Assembly (NCBI GenBank): GCA_024278985.1
Contig: JAJRSC010000020.1
Location: 1-36,327, forward strand
DNA: 36,327 nucleotides
Source of the DNA: an archaeon
GTDB lineage: Archaea; AGJL01; Methanococci; Methanococcales; Methanocaldococcaceae
Reading direction: 5' to 3'
Shown: in pieces, positions 16,875 to 24,987 of the stretch
How positions within the stretch are numbered: the stretch's first letter is position 1
Layout of the letters: the number at the start of each line of letters is the position of its first letter
Notes under the pieces: model-generated
What the model saw: the letters and a program-made list of their open reading frames with translations, nothing else
What the model was told of the DNA's origin: nothing
The model's database searches: none
Translations under genes and position numbers: made by a program

Positions 16875-17336
16875 ATGAGATTAGATGAAAAAAAATATTT
16901 AATTAACTTTATTATCCTCTTTTTTATAATTTATTTAATATTAAAAGTCTTTGAAAATTATATTTCCATAATTATATCAAAAATTGTCTCTTTTTTATTA
17001 AACATCTCTTATAAAGGTAGTATATTATACTACAATAGTACAATATTTTATATTTCATCTGCATGTACTTGTACATTTGAGATATCTTTATTTTTAGCTT
17101 ATATCTTTGCTACACCAAAAGTTAATTTAAAATTTAAAATCATCTATTCAATATTTGGTTTAGGTCTTATAAATCTTGCAAATATTATAAGAATAATTTT
17201 GATTATAAAGTATAGCCAGATATTTAACTATTGGTTTGTTCATGATACTATAAGTTTTATAATATTTGTTGTTGCTATATTTCTTAATCTTGGTTGGGTT
17301 ATAACTTTAAAAAAGTTAGGAGTAGTAAAGGGATAA
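16875..17336 (+). CDS. Archaeosortase/exosortase-family membrane protein
   Basis: 153 aa, with about five membrane helices. The family's catalytic triad is visible: Cys64 in SACTCTF (Cys66 is a second candidate), Arg106 in NLANIIRIIL and His123 in WFVHDTIS. Such enzymes are transpeptidase-like and cut C-terminal sorting tags of surface proteins, transferring them to a lipid or glycan anchor. The protein is short, close to the minimal core. Its neighbour is an N-terminally processed pilin-like protein with no visible C-terminal tag, so the substrate is not obvious. ATG directly after a double stop of the pilin gene. Confidence 0.8.
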   Translation: MRLDEKKYLINFIILFFIIYLILKVFENYISIIISKIVSFLLNISYKGSILYYNSTIFYISSACTCTFEISLFLAYIFATPKVNLKFKIIYSIFGLGLINLANIIRIILIIKYSQIFNYWFVHDTISFIIFVVAIFLNLGWVITLKKLGVVKG

Positions 17337-17338
17337 AT

Positions 17339-18502
17339 ATGATTATTGAAAAAGAAAAAAAATATCATTTACAGGTTTATAAAAGATATCCTGTTGTATT
17401 TGTTAAGGGTAAAGGAGTTAAATTGTATAATATAAATAATAAGGAATATATTGATTTCTTGGCGGGGATAGGGGTAGTTAATGCAGGACACTGTAATGAA
17501 AAAATTAATGAAGCAATAAAAAATCAGTTAGATAAATTAATTCATGTGTCTAATTTATTCTACACCATTCCACAAATAGATTTAGCTGAAAAGTTAGTTA
17601 ATTTAAGTGGTTTAGATAAAGCATTTTTTTGTAATTCAGGGACTGAGGCAAATGAAGGAGCTATAAAATTTATTAGAAAATATGGTAAAAAAAATAACAA
17701 AGAGAAAATCATAAGTTTTTATAATGCATTCCATGGAAGAACTTATGGTTCATTATCAGCAACTCCAAAAAAAAGTATTAGAGAAGGTTTTGAGCCATTT
17801 CTTCAAAATTTTGAGTTTCTACCGTATAACGATGTAGAGGCAGTTAAAAATCTTGATAATAATGTGGCTGGAGTTATTGTTGAAGTTATCCAGGGAGAGG
17901 GAGGAGTTAATGTTGCAACTGAGGAATTTATTAAAACATTAAGAGATATATGTGAAGATAAAAATATTTTATTAGCTATAGATGAAGTTCAAACAGGAAT
18001 TGGTAGAACAGGCAAATTTTTTGGATTTGAGCATTATAATATTGAGCCAGACATTATTACATTGGCTAAAGCATTGGGTAATGGACTACCAATAGGAGCA
18101 ATACTTTTAAAGGAAGAGATAGAGAAGTATATTAATTATGGAGACCATGGAACAACTTTTGGGGGGAATCCCTTAGTTTGCTCAGCTGCTTTGTCAACTA
18201 TAGAGGTAATTAGTGAAATTATAAAAAATAACAAGGTTATAGATAAGGGTAAATACTTTATAAAAAAATTAAATACTTTAAACTATGATTTTATAAAAGA
18301 TATTAGAGGAAAAGGATTAATGATAGGTATTGAGTTGAATTTTGAAGGTAATGGGATAGTTAATGAAATGCTAAAGAGAGGTTTTATTATTAACTGTACT
18401 GCTGAGAAAGTTTTAAGATTTTTACCTCCATTAATAATTGAAAAAGAAGAAATTAATAAACTGGTTAATAATCTAAATGAGGTATTTGAGGGTTTAAAAT
18501 GA
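17339..18502 (+). CDS. argD: Acetylornithine aminotransferase ArgD
   Basis: 387 aa from ATG 17339 (AAGGGATAAAT before it); an upstream start at 17294 would overlap the archaeosortase gene. Class III PLP aminotransferase of arginine synthesis, possibly also serving lysine synthesis. Motifs: GIGVVNAGHCN, FFCNSGTEANEGAIKFIRK, FHGRTYGSLSAT, DEVQTGIGRTGKFFGFEHY and the PLP lysine in TLAKALGNGLPIGA. It follows the pilin/archaeosortase pair by 2 bases and overlaps the translin gene by 4, so it is expressed in one transcript with unrelated functions. Confidence 0.93.
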   Translation: MIIEKEKKYHLQVYKRYPVVFVKGKGVKLYNINNKEYIDFLAGIGVVNAGHCNEKINEAIKNQLDKLIHVSNLFYTIPQIDLAEKLVNLSGLDKAFFCNSGTEANEGAIKFIRKYGKKNNKEKIISFYNAFHGRTYGSLSATPKKSIREGFEPFLQNFEFLPYNDVEAVKNLDNNVAGVIVEVIQGEGGVNVATEEFIKTLRDICEDKNILLAIDEVQTGIGRTGKFFGFEHYNIEPDIITLAKALGNGLPIGAILLKEEIEKYINYGDHGTTFGGNPLVCSAALSTIEVISEIIKNNKVIDKGKYFIKKLNTLNYDFIKDIRGKGLMIGIELNFEGNGIVNEMLKRGFIINCTAEKVLRFLPPLIIEKEEINKLVNNLNEVFEGLK

Positions 18503-19101
18503 TTGAGTATTTAGTTGAATTTTTAAAAAAGAAGGATGAGACAAGAGAGGAGATGATTAAATTAGCAAGAGAAATAAATAAGGATTGTGCATTATTAATA
18601 AGGCATATCCATAAATATAATAATAAGGAAGATTTCAAAAATAAACTGGAAGAAATATCTAAAAAAATAAAACAACTTAACAGCTTAGCAAGATATCCAG
18701 AATTTGTGAAATACTTAGAAACTCCTCAACAGGAGTTTATTGAGGCATATACATTATATAAAATAAAATTTTTTAATGAGATTCCTAAATTTGAAGAATT
18801 TGATTTTATTAGGGAAGAAAACTATATTTTAGGACTGGCAGATGTTGTTGGAGAATTAAGAAGAGAAGTTTTAGAGGCTATGAAAGAGGATAATGTTAAA
18901 GAAGTAGAAAGATACTACAAATTTATGGAAGACATTTATGATTTTTTAATGAACTTTGACTATTATCATGTTGTTGATAATTTAAGAAGGAAACAAGATA
19001 TTTGTAGGGGAATATTAGAAAAAACTCATGGAGATATTGTTAATTTCCTTGAAAATTTAAAGCTTAGAGAAGAGTTAAGATTCTATAGAAAATCTCAATA
19101 A
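18499..19101 (+). CDS. Translin-family (TRAX-like) protein
   Basis: 200 aa, all-helical. The conserved block ILGLADVVGELRREVLEA followed by VVDNLRRKQDICRGILEKTHG matches translin/TRAX proteins, which form ring-shaped single-strand RNA/DNA-binding complexes; TRAX-type members are Mg-dependent RNases using clustered Glu/Asp, and acidic residues sit in the right helices here. Archaeal members have been reported as RNases acting on tRNA-size RNA; activity here is inferred. ATGA overlap with argD; its 3' end overlaps convergent pelA by 27 bases. Confidence 0.85.
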   Translation: MIEYLVEFLKKKDETREEMIKLAREINKDCALLIRHIHKYNNKEDFKNKLEEISKKIKQLNSLARYPEFVKYLETPQQEFIEAYTLYKIKFFNEIPKFEEFDFIREENYILGLADVVGELRREVLEAMKEDNVKEVERYYKFMEDIYDFLMNFDYYHVVDNLRRKQDICRGILEKTHGDIVNFLENLKLREELRFYRKSQ

Positions 19102-20112
19102 TCCTGCTATTCCTCCCAAAGCCTTTAACTGTTTTCCAGCATCATGTTCAGAAGAGACAATAACAACCTTTCCACCAACCTCCTCAGTTTTGTCAATAAT
19201 TTCTTCAATTTCTTTATTTCTTATTAAACTATCAGAAACTAATAAAACTGATATAGCTGCATAATCAATTGCTTTTTTTACATCATCTAAACCATAAACT
19301 GCTAAACCATCCTTAGCTATCTCTTCTAAAACCTTTTCAATTAACTGTGTTTCTTTTGCTACTCTTGAATTTGCATATATCCTATTTATAATTCCTCTTT
19401 TTAGTACTTCATTTATTCCAGCCCTTGAAGTTGTAGAAATACTTTCTGTTATGGATTTTTTCTTTAATTCTGGATAGTTATCTAAAAATTTGTAAAAATT
19501 ATTTTTTGCAAATCCAGGACCTGCAATTAAAATACTATCTCCAGAATAATCTTTAAGAACTTTAGCTATTTCATGATAATATTCTTTTTTTAATTCTTCA
19601 TTTGCTTTATTATCTAACCTTTTAGATGAATGTGATTTTATAGAACAAATTTCTTTAATTTTATAGTCCATAACTTCATAAATATCAGCTTCTTCATCAT
19701 CCATAACTACAACTAAAACCTTTGGTTTCCTAGATGAGTCTATAGCTTCCTTAATTCTATCAATTTGCCAATTTTTCCAATTTTTTTCAATTGTTAGTTC
19801 ATCAAAAGGTTTTATTTCTAAAGTATGATAACTCCCTAATGGAACCAAATCAGGACCTTTAATAATCTTTCCTAATATTCTTAATCTCTTTGTATTTTCA
19901 TCAAACTCAGTATTTTCTACTTCAACTCCAAGAAACATTTTTATTTTACTACCTCTATCTGCTCTTATAACATCTCCCTTATCTTGTAATCTTCTCTCTG
20001 AAAGGGCATATACTTTGTCCCCTTTTTCTATTATATTGTAAAGAACCCATAAATCATCTAAATTCTCAGGCATTAATTTTAATTTATTTTTTTCCTCTTC
20101 TATAATTTTCAT
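19075..20112 (-). CDS. pelA: mRNA surveillance protein Pelota (Dom34 homologue)
   Basis: 345 aa from ATG 20112; GTG 20121 lies inside the GGTGA that serves this ATG. Recognises ribosomes stalled on broken mRNA, together with aEF-1alpha and ABCE1. N-terminal Sm-like domain (KLMPENLDDLWVLYNIIEKGD), central domain (PKVLVVVMDDEEADIYEV, DSILIAGPGFAKNNFYKFL) and C-terminal domain (AVYGLDDVKKAIDYAAISVLLVSDSL, ending GGIAGLLRF) are all present. Full length for archaea, no break seen. Confidence 0.96.
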   Translation of the reverse strand: MKIIEEEKNKLKLMPENLDDLWVLYNIIEKGDKVYALSERRLQDKGDVIRADRGSKIKMFLGVEVENTEFDENTKRLRILGKIIKGPDLVPLGSYHTLEIKPFDELTIEKNWKNWQIDRIKEAIDSSRKPKVLVVVMDDEEADIYEVMDYKIKEICSIKSHSSKRLDNKANEELKKEYYHEIAKVLKDYSGDSILIAGPGFAKNNFYKFLDNYPELKKKSITESISTTSRAGINEVLKRGIINRIYANSRVAKETQLIEKVLEEIAKDGLAVYGLDDVKKAIDYAAISVLLVSDSLIRNKEIEEIIDKTEEVGGKVVIVSSEHDAGKQLKALGGIAGLLRFSIES

Positions 20113-20150
20113 AATATTCACCTTTAAAATATGTGGGATAATACCATAAA

Positions 20151-20160
20151 CTATATATAA
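20151..20160. promoter_or_regulatory. Shared TATA element between pelA and Nudix genes
   Basis: CTATATATAA is nearly symmetrical. For the rightward Nudix gene it predicts transcription from about 20181, only a few bases before the ATG; for leftward pelA it predicts a leader near 18 nt that includes the GGTGA. A single TATA may serve both directions. Confidence 0.4.
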
Positions 20161-20187
20161 TATTTTAAAAATTGTTTATTGGAGACC

Positions 20188-20691
20188 ATGAAATGCTTAG
20201 CTATTACTGGAAAAATTATTGCCAAAAATTTATTTGGAAAAAGATATTCTAAAAAATTTATTAATAAGAAAGATTTAAAAAGATATAAATTATATCTCAT
20301 TCCTTCCTTAGCAGTGGATGGTATTTTAGTTGAGGATAATAAAATTCTACTAATAAAAAGAAAAAACCCTCCTTTTAAAGATTACTATGCACTCCCTGGA
20401 GGATTTGTTGAGTGTGGAGAAACTACTGAAGAGGCAATAATTAGAGAGTTTAAGGAGGAGACAGGTTTAGATGTAGAGATTGTTAAACTTTTTAATGTAT
20501 ATTCTTCACCCAATAGAGACCCAAGGGGGCATGTTGTTAGTATAGTATATATTTTAAGAAGAGTTGGAGGAACATTTAAAGCAGATACTGATGCAAAAGA
20601 TGTTAAATTTTTTGATATAAACAATCTTCCAAATTTAGCATTTGACCATAAAAAAATTATAAATGACTTTTTAGGTGAGAATAATGGTTAA
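20188..20691 (+). CDS. Nudix hydrolase, ADP-ribose pyrophosphatase type
   Basis: 167 aa from ATG 20188 (TTG 20179 is also in frame but lies before the predicted transcript start). The Nudix box GFVECGETTEEAIIREF plus KEETGL fits Gx5Ex7REUxEExGU. The N-terminal 35 residues are basic. It probably splits a nucleoside diphosphate linked to X, such as ADP-ribose; substrate not shown by sequence. It overlaps the TFS gene by 8 bases, an order I recall from M. jannaschii. Confidence 0.88.
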   Translation: MKCLAITGKIIAKNLFGKRYSKKFINKKDLKRYKLYLIPSLAVDGILVEDNKILLIKRKNPPFKDYYALPGGFVECGETTEEAIIREFKEETGLDVEIVKLFNVYSSPNRDPRGHVVSIVYILRRVGGTFKADTDAKDVKFFDINNLPNLAFDHKKIINDFLGENNG

Positions 20692-21001
20692 GTTTTGTCC
20701 TAAATGTAACAATCTCTTAATCCCTTCAGGCGATAATTTAAAATGTGCAGTTTGTGGATATGAAGAAAATGCTGAAAGTAAAGAAGGATATGAGTATAAG
20801 GAGAGTATTGAAAAGAAAGAGAAAATAAAAGTTATTGAAAAAACTGAAATAGAAACTCATCCAACTACAAGAATAGAATGTCCAAAGTGTGGCCATAATG
20901 AAGCATACTGGTGGTTAGAACAAACAAGATGCGCAGATGAACCAGAAACCAGATTTTTCAGATGTAAAAAATGTGGATATACCTGGAGAGAATACGATTA
21001 A
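20684..21001 (+). CDS. tfs: Transcription factor S (TFIIS-like RNA cleavage factor)
   Basis: 105 aa from ATG 20684, with GGTGA five bases before it. Two zinc ribbons: CPKC...CAVCGY at the N-terminus and CPKCGHNEAYWWLEQTRCADE with CKKCGY at the C-terminus. The C-terminal loop contains the DE pair (ADEPE) that makes RNA polymerase cut backtracked RNA, so this is an active TFS rather than an inhibitory paralogue. Overlaps the Nudix gene and, at its stop, the convergent nadC by 4 bases. Confidence 0.95.
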   Translation: MVKFCPKCNNLLIPSGDNLKCAVCGYEENAESKEGYEYKESIEKKEKIKVIEKTEIETHPTTRIECPKCGHNEAYWWLEQTRCADEPETRFFRCKKCGYTWREYD

Positions 21002-21819
21002 ATAACATTTAAAGAAAAATCTATGGCTTTAACAGAATGAGTTAAACAGCCAAGAGATATAACATCTATATCATATTTTGCATATTCTAAAATGTTATCT
21101 TCGTTTATTCCTCCACTTACTTCTATAATTGGTTTATAATCATAGTTTTTAATTATATTTAAAGCTCTACATACATCATTAGGTTTAAAGTTGTCAAGCA
21201 TAATAATATCTACCTTTTCCTCCAAAGCTATTTTTAACTCTAAAAAGTTTTTAACTTCTACCTCTATCTTTTTAGTAAAACTTATTTTTTCTTTTACTTT
21301 TCTTATTGCCTCTCTCAAGCCAATAGCTTTAATATAGTTATCTTTTATCATTACACAATCATCCAATCTAAACCTATGAGTATCTCCACCCCCTACATAA
21401 ATGGCATACTTCTGTAGAGGAGATAGTAAGGGAAGAGTTTTCCTTGTTCCAGCTATTTTAACCTTTTTATTTACTTTTCTTACTTTTTGAATAATATTGT
21501 ATGTTTTTGTAGATATTCCTGATAAGTGCATTAATAAATTTAAAGCTGTTCTTTCAAGCATTAAAATCTTTTTTAGTTCTCCTTCAACTCTTAAAACTAC
21601 ACCATAAGCAGAATCTCCATCATTGTATAATCTTTCAGTTTTTAAATCATAAAATTTAAAAAATTCATCAATAAATTCAATTCCACATAAAATACATTCT
21701 TCTTTAGCTACTATTTCAGCAGTTCCATATCCTTCAATTATTTCAAGAGAGATATCAAAAAAACCAATATCTTGCTCTAATGATTTATTTAATATTTTTA
21801 GAGCATATTTATTTAACAA
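20998..21819 (-). CDS. nadC: Nicotinate-nucleotide pyrophosphorylase (quinolinate phosphoribosyltransferase)
   Basis: 273 aa. Turns quinolinate and PRPP into nicotinate mononucleotide, CO2 and PPi in NAD synthesis. Motifs: ERTALNLLMHLSGIST, AGTRKTLPLLSPLQKYA, GGGDTHRFRLDDCVMIKDNY, IEVEVKN and IMLDNFKP, plus ISLGCLTHS near the end. It lies 1 base after the preceding gene, in an operon with a TPP enzyme and a zinc-finger protein. nadA/nadB are not in the window. Confidence 0.96.
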   Translation of the reverse strand: MLNKYALKILNKSLEQDIGFFDISLEIIEGYGTAEIVAKEECILCGIEFIDEFFKFYDLKTERLYNDGDSAYGVVLRVEGELKKILMLERTALNLLMHLSGISTKTYNIIQKVRKVNKKVKIAGTRKTLPLLSPLQKYAIYVGGGDTHRFRLDDCVMIKDNYIKAIGLREAIRKVKEKISFTKKIEVEVKNFLELKIALEEKVDIIMLDNFKPNDVCRALNIIKNYDYKPIIEVSGGINEDNILEYAKYDIDVISLGCLTHSVKAIDFSLNVI

Positions 21820-21820
21820 T

Positions 21821-22717
21821 TTAATTCACCTTTTTGGGAAACCTTCTATATAAACATTTTGGATAATTTGGACATCCTAAAAATTCTCCTTTTTTACTTT
21901 TAACAATTCTTAGCTTAGCTCCACACCATGGACAAGTATTTTCATCTATCTTTATGTCTATTAAAGCAGGTTTTTTGGTACATAGTCTTTCTTTATTATA
22001 GATAATTTTATTATTTTTTGTATCTACATATATGAGATAATGTTGAAACAATTGACAATTTTCTAAGTCAATTATAACATTATCCTTATCTACAATTAAC
22101 CCAGGAGTAATTTCTAAGTTAGTTTTTAGAGGAATTAAATAATACCCCTCTCCAGAATATTGGAATGTTTTGGCATAATATTTTATTCTTCCAATAAGCC
22201 AATTATAATCTCTATTAGCAATATACTTAATTGCTTCTTCTATATCTTCGAGCATATTCTCTTCCATTACATGCTCAATTGCCTTTTTAACAAAATCATC
22301 CTTTTCATAATGTTCTGTTAATACTTCTATAGCCCTGTTTATAAAATAATCTTTATCTATTTTTATAGCTAATAATAACCCATTAAAAGCATTTGCTACA
22401 ACATATTTCTCTTTTTCTAATAGGTCTTTTCTATTAAATAAATAAAAAATTCTAAAAAATATTAAATTTTGTCCTTTAACACTTTTAATTTTCTTAAATC
22501 CAGAATATTCTTTATAATTATCAGTTAAACCAAAATAAAATACAGGTTTTTTTGCATTTTCTAATCCAATTATTGAAATAAACCCTTCTGGAACTTTCCA
22601 ATTTTGATTAAAATTTTCTTTACTTAACTTAGAAACATTAAAATGTAAATCTTTAGATAGTATATTAAATAAATTATCTAAAATATTTTCTTTTTTGTTT
22701 ATTGTAATTACTTCCAA
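21821..22717 (-). CDS. Unknown protein with C-terminal topoisomerase-type zinc finger
   Basis: 298 aa from TTG 22717, chosen because GGTGA (22722-22726) precedes it; a longer in-frame start at 22771 would overlap the upstream gene. The first 240 residues match no family I know. The C-terminus CPWCGAKLRIVKSKKGEFLG followed by CPNYPKC is the four-Cys finger found in type IA topoisomerases (zf-C4_Topoisom), also found in nucleases and helicases. It probably binds single-stranded DNA or RNA. The GGTGA includes the stop codon of the TPP gene, so it is coupled to it. Confidence 0.75.
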   Translation of the reverse strand: MEVITINKKENILDNLFNILSKDLHFNVSKLSKENFNQNWKVPEGFISIIGLENAKKPVFYFGLTDNYKEYSGFKKIKSVKGQNLIFFRIFYLFNRKDLLEKEKYVVANAFNGLLLAIKIDKDYFINRAIEVLTEHYEKDDFVKKAIEHVMEENMLEDIEEAIKYIANRDYNWLIGRIKYYAKTFQYSGEGYYLIPLKTNLEITPGLIVDKDNVIIDLENCQLFQHYLIYVDTKNNKIIYNKERLCTKKPALIDIKIDENTCPWCGAKLRIVKSKKGEFLGCPNYPKCLYRRFPKKVN

Positions 22718-22721
22718 GTTC

Positions 22722-24125
22722 TCACCTGTTTGGTTTTGGTAGTTCTTCATCTTCAACTTCAACAACAGCAAAGATTTGTTTTTTATTTAATTCATTAACT
22801 TCATCTATATCTTTAATATATACTGCATCTAATCCAAAACCTTCAGCAATTTTTATAAAATCAGGATTATTTATTTTACAAAAGTTGGCTAATTTATTGT
22901 TCTTCATAACAGCTATTTTTATTGGAAGATTATAATCTGAAATTACTTCTAATTCTTCAATATTCATTAAAATGCCTCCATCACCAGAGATAACTAAAAC
23001 ATCCTCCTTTATTTTATTATCTATAAGTGCAAACTTTACCCCTATTCCAACAGGTAACCCAAAACCCATACAGCCAAAGGAATGTGAAGAAATTAAAGAT
23101 TTAGGTTTTTTACATATTTTTAATAGTGAAGTAAATACTGTATGCTTACCAGCATCAGTTACAATAATATCTCCATACTTTATAATTTCATTAATTTTTT
23201 TAGAATAGTCACCTTTTGGAGAAAAAAATCTTTTTTTATATGTTAATGAACTTTCTAAGGTAATATTTTTAAAGAAATATTTTAATTCTTTAATATTATT
23301 AGGTGTAAAGTTTATATTTACTGTCTTACTTAAAAGTTTTTCTCTAAGGGTTTCTGGATATGTGTTGTAAGATAAAGAAGAACCTATATTAATAATCTTA
23401 TCAGCAGATAGTAAAACTCTAATATCTCCTCTTCTACCAACTAATCCTATATTTGTCTCTTCATCTATTACTCCTCTTGCTGGATAAGTTGTAGCAATGG
23501 GAAGATTTATTTTATTTAATATTTTTGGAATATCTAATATTTCCCTATAAGTTAAGGACCCAAATACTCCCTGACCTATTAGTAAGAGAACATTTTTATC
23601 TCTAATATTGTTAATTTTATTAAGTTCTCTTTCAATATTGTTATTATATTTAAAGTTATTACAAGTATCATTTAAAATATTTTCCTCAAGAACATCTGTA
23701 GGAATATTTATAAGATAAGGTTTTTTTTCTAATAAACATCTTTTAAAATATTCCTTAAAAATTCCTAAATTTGGATTTTCAAAAAATATTTTTTTTGCAT
23801 TAATATTTATATCCAACTCCTGAAAATAATTTTTCCCTATATATTTTTTATGTACTCTTCCAGATATTGCAAAAACTGAAGAATTGTCTTTATAGGCATT
23901 TGCCAAAGGTGTAGATAAATTACTTATCCCAGGGCCTGCTGTAACTAAACATACTCCAATATTATTTATTCTACCATATCCTTCAGCCATAAAACCTGCT
24001 CCTCTTTCATCCCTAACTAAAACTTTATTATCTAACTCATAATATAACTTTGAAATCTGTTCCCCTGGATATGAGAAGACTCTATAATCTTCTAAAAACT
24101 CAGCTATTCCTTCATAAAATCTCAT
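22722..24125 (-). CDS. Thiamine-diphosphate enzyme, acetolactate-synthase-like
   Basis: 467 aa, shorter than true acetohydroxyacid synthase (about 550-600). ThDP-activating Glu in MAEGYGRINNIGVCLVTAGP; middle domain with LLIGQGVFGSL and GLVGRRGDIRVLLSADKIINIG; C-terminal ThDP/Mg motif SGDGGILMNIEELEVISD with KNNKL. The SGDGG-to-N spacing is right for metal binding. The missing length is spread out, so a diverged 2-oxoacid enzyme of unknown substrate is more likely than a leucine/valine enzyme; no small subunit gene is nearby. It heads the nadC operon. Confidence 0.8.
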   Translation of the reverse strand: MRFYEGIAEFLEDYRVFSYPGEQISKLYYELDNKVLVRDERGAGFMAEGYGRINNIGVCLVTAGPGISNLSTPLANAYKDNSSVFAISGRVHKKYIGKNYFQELDININAKKIFFENPNLGIFKEYFKRCLLEKKPYLINIPTDVLEENILNDTCNNFKYNNNIERELNKINNIRDKNVLLLIGQGVFGSLTYREILDIPKILNKINLPIATTYPARGVIDEETNIGLVGRRGDIRVLLSADKIINIGSSLSYNTYPETLREKLLSKTVNINFTPNNIKELKYFFKNITLESSLTYKKRFFSPKGDYSKKINEIIKYGDIIVTDAGKHTVFTSLLKICKKPKSLISSHSFGCMGFGLPVGIGVKFALIDNKIKEDVLVISGDGGILMNIEELEVISDYNLPIKIAVMKNNKLANFCKINNPDFIKIAEGFGLDAVYIKDIDEVNELNKKQIFAVVEVEDEELPKPNR

Positions 24126-24160
24126 AATATCTCACATAACAAAATTTTGGAGGTTTGATT

Positions 24161-24832
24161 ATGGATAAAAATATTTTAGTTAGATTACTTCTTTATCCAA
24201 TAACTTATATTATGTGGGGGGGTTATATGTGGTATTCTCAGATAATAACCCCCTACAATTTTACACATCTTGTTTTGTTACTTCCTCTCCATAATGCTGA
24301 ATTTTATAGTATAATACAAAATTTAAATCCTGTTATAATTGAATTCTTCAAAATAATTTATTTGTATGGCTTTTCTTCAGCTATAATTTTTGGAGTTGGT
24401 TATTATTTATTTATAAAAAAAGATTTTTTAAAAAGTGATATTATTGTTGTTGATTTAGCAATAGGTTGGTTTTTTGCAGGTTTAATATACTGTATAGCAA
24501 TTATATACTCCCCTTTTCAGGTTGGTATAGCAAAAAATCTTATTAATTTTTCATATTTTTGGATATTTACAAAGCCAACATATGAAGTTCCATCATTACA
24601 TACAGCCTATACTTTTCTTTTAGCTTTACACTATAAAGATGAGTATCCTATAAATATAATCTTTTATATTTTATCTATATTAATTCCAATTGCAACTCTT
24701 ATAATGGGTATGCATTGGGTAATTGATGTAATAACCGGTTATATTTTTGGGTATCTAATATATAAGTTTCCAAAAAATATACATTTAAAGGTTAATAAAG
24801 TTCTTAATTATATTGCCAATGAAATTATTTAA
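24161..24832 (+). CDS. PAP2-superfamily membrane phosphatase
   Basis: 223 aa from ATG 24161 behind GGAGGT (24149-24154). About six membrane helices. The catalytic pieces are PSLHTAY (His of motif 2) and GMHWVIDVITG (His/Asp of motif 3); motif 1 (KxxxxxxRP) is not clear, as in inositol-phosphoceramide-synthase-like members. It may dephosphorylate a polyprenyl or other lipid phosphate or transfer a head group. Faces away from the TPP gene with 35 bases between. Confidence 0.82.
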   Translation: MDKNILVRLLLYPITYIMWGGYMWYSQIITPYNFTHLVLLLPLHNAEFYSIIQNLNPVIIEFFKIIYLYGFSSAIIFGVGYYLFIKKDFLKSDIIVVDLAIGWFFAGLIYCIAIIYSPFQVGIAKNLINFSYFWIFTKPTYEVPSLHTAYTFLLALHYKDEYPINIIFYILSILIPIATLIMGMHWVIDVITGYIFGYLIYKFPKNIHLKVNKVLNYIANEII

Positions 24833-24837
24833 AAAAT

Positions 24838-24981
24838 CTATCCTCTTGGTTCTTTTGCCTTAGGTCTTAATTTTGTATAGCCACATTTTCTACATTTTTC
24901 AGCTTTCCAAGGATTTCTTGCATTACATCTTAAACATATTTTTTTCATAAATATTCTTTTTATTGCTTCTTCAAATGGCAT
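24838..24981 (-). CDS. rpl40e: Ribosomal protein L40e
   Basis: 47 aa, too short for many gene finders. Reads [19 protein letters not shown], then [19 protein letters not shown], then RPKAKEPRG: four cysteines at 16, 19, 30 and 33 form the zinc site of archaeal L40e. ATG 24981 with GGTGA whose last three bases are the stop of the upstream tsr3 gene, so the two are translationally coupled. Its end comes within 5 bases of convergent PAP2. Confidence 0.95.
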   Translation of the reverse strand: MPFEEAIKRIFMKKICLRCNARNPWKAEKCRKCGYTKLRPKAKEPRG

Positions 24982-24987
24982 ATGTTT

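Noticed and set aside
17294-17339. N-terminal extension of argD from 17294
   Set aside because: It would lie inside the archaeosortase gene and adds residues not typical of ArgD; ATG 17339 has a better upstream site.
24833-24987. Empty gap between PAP2 and tsr3
   Set aside because: It encodes the 47-residue L40e on the minus strand, so it is not intergenic.
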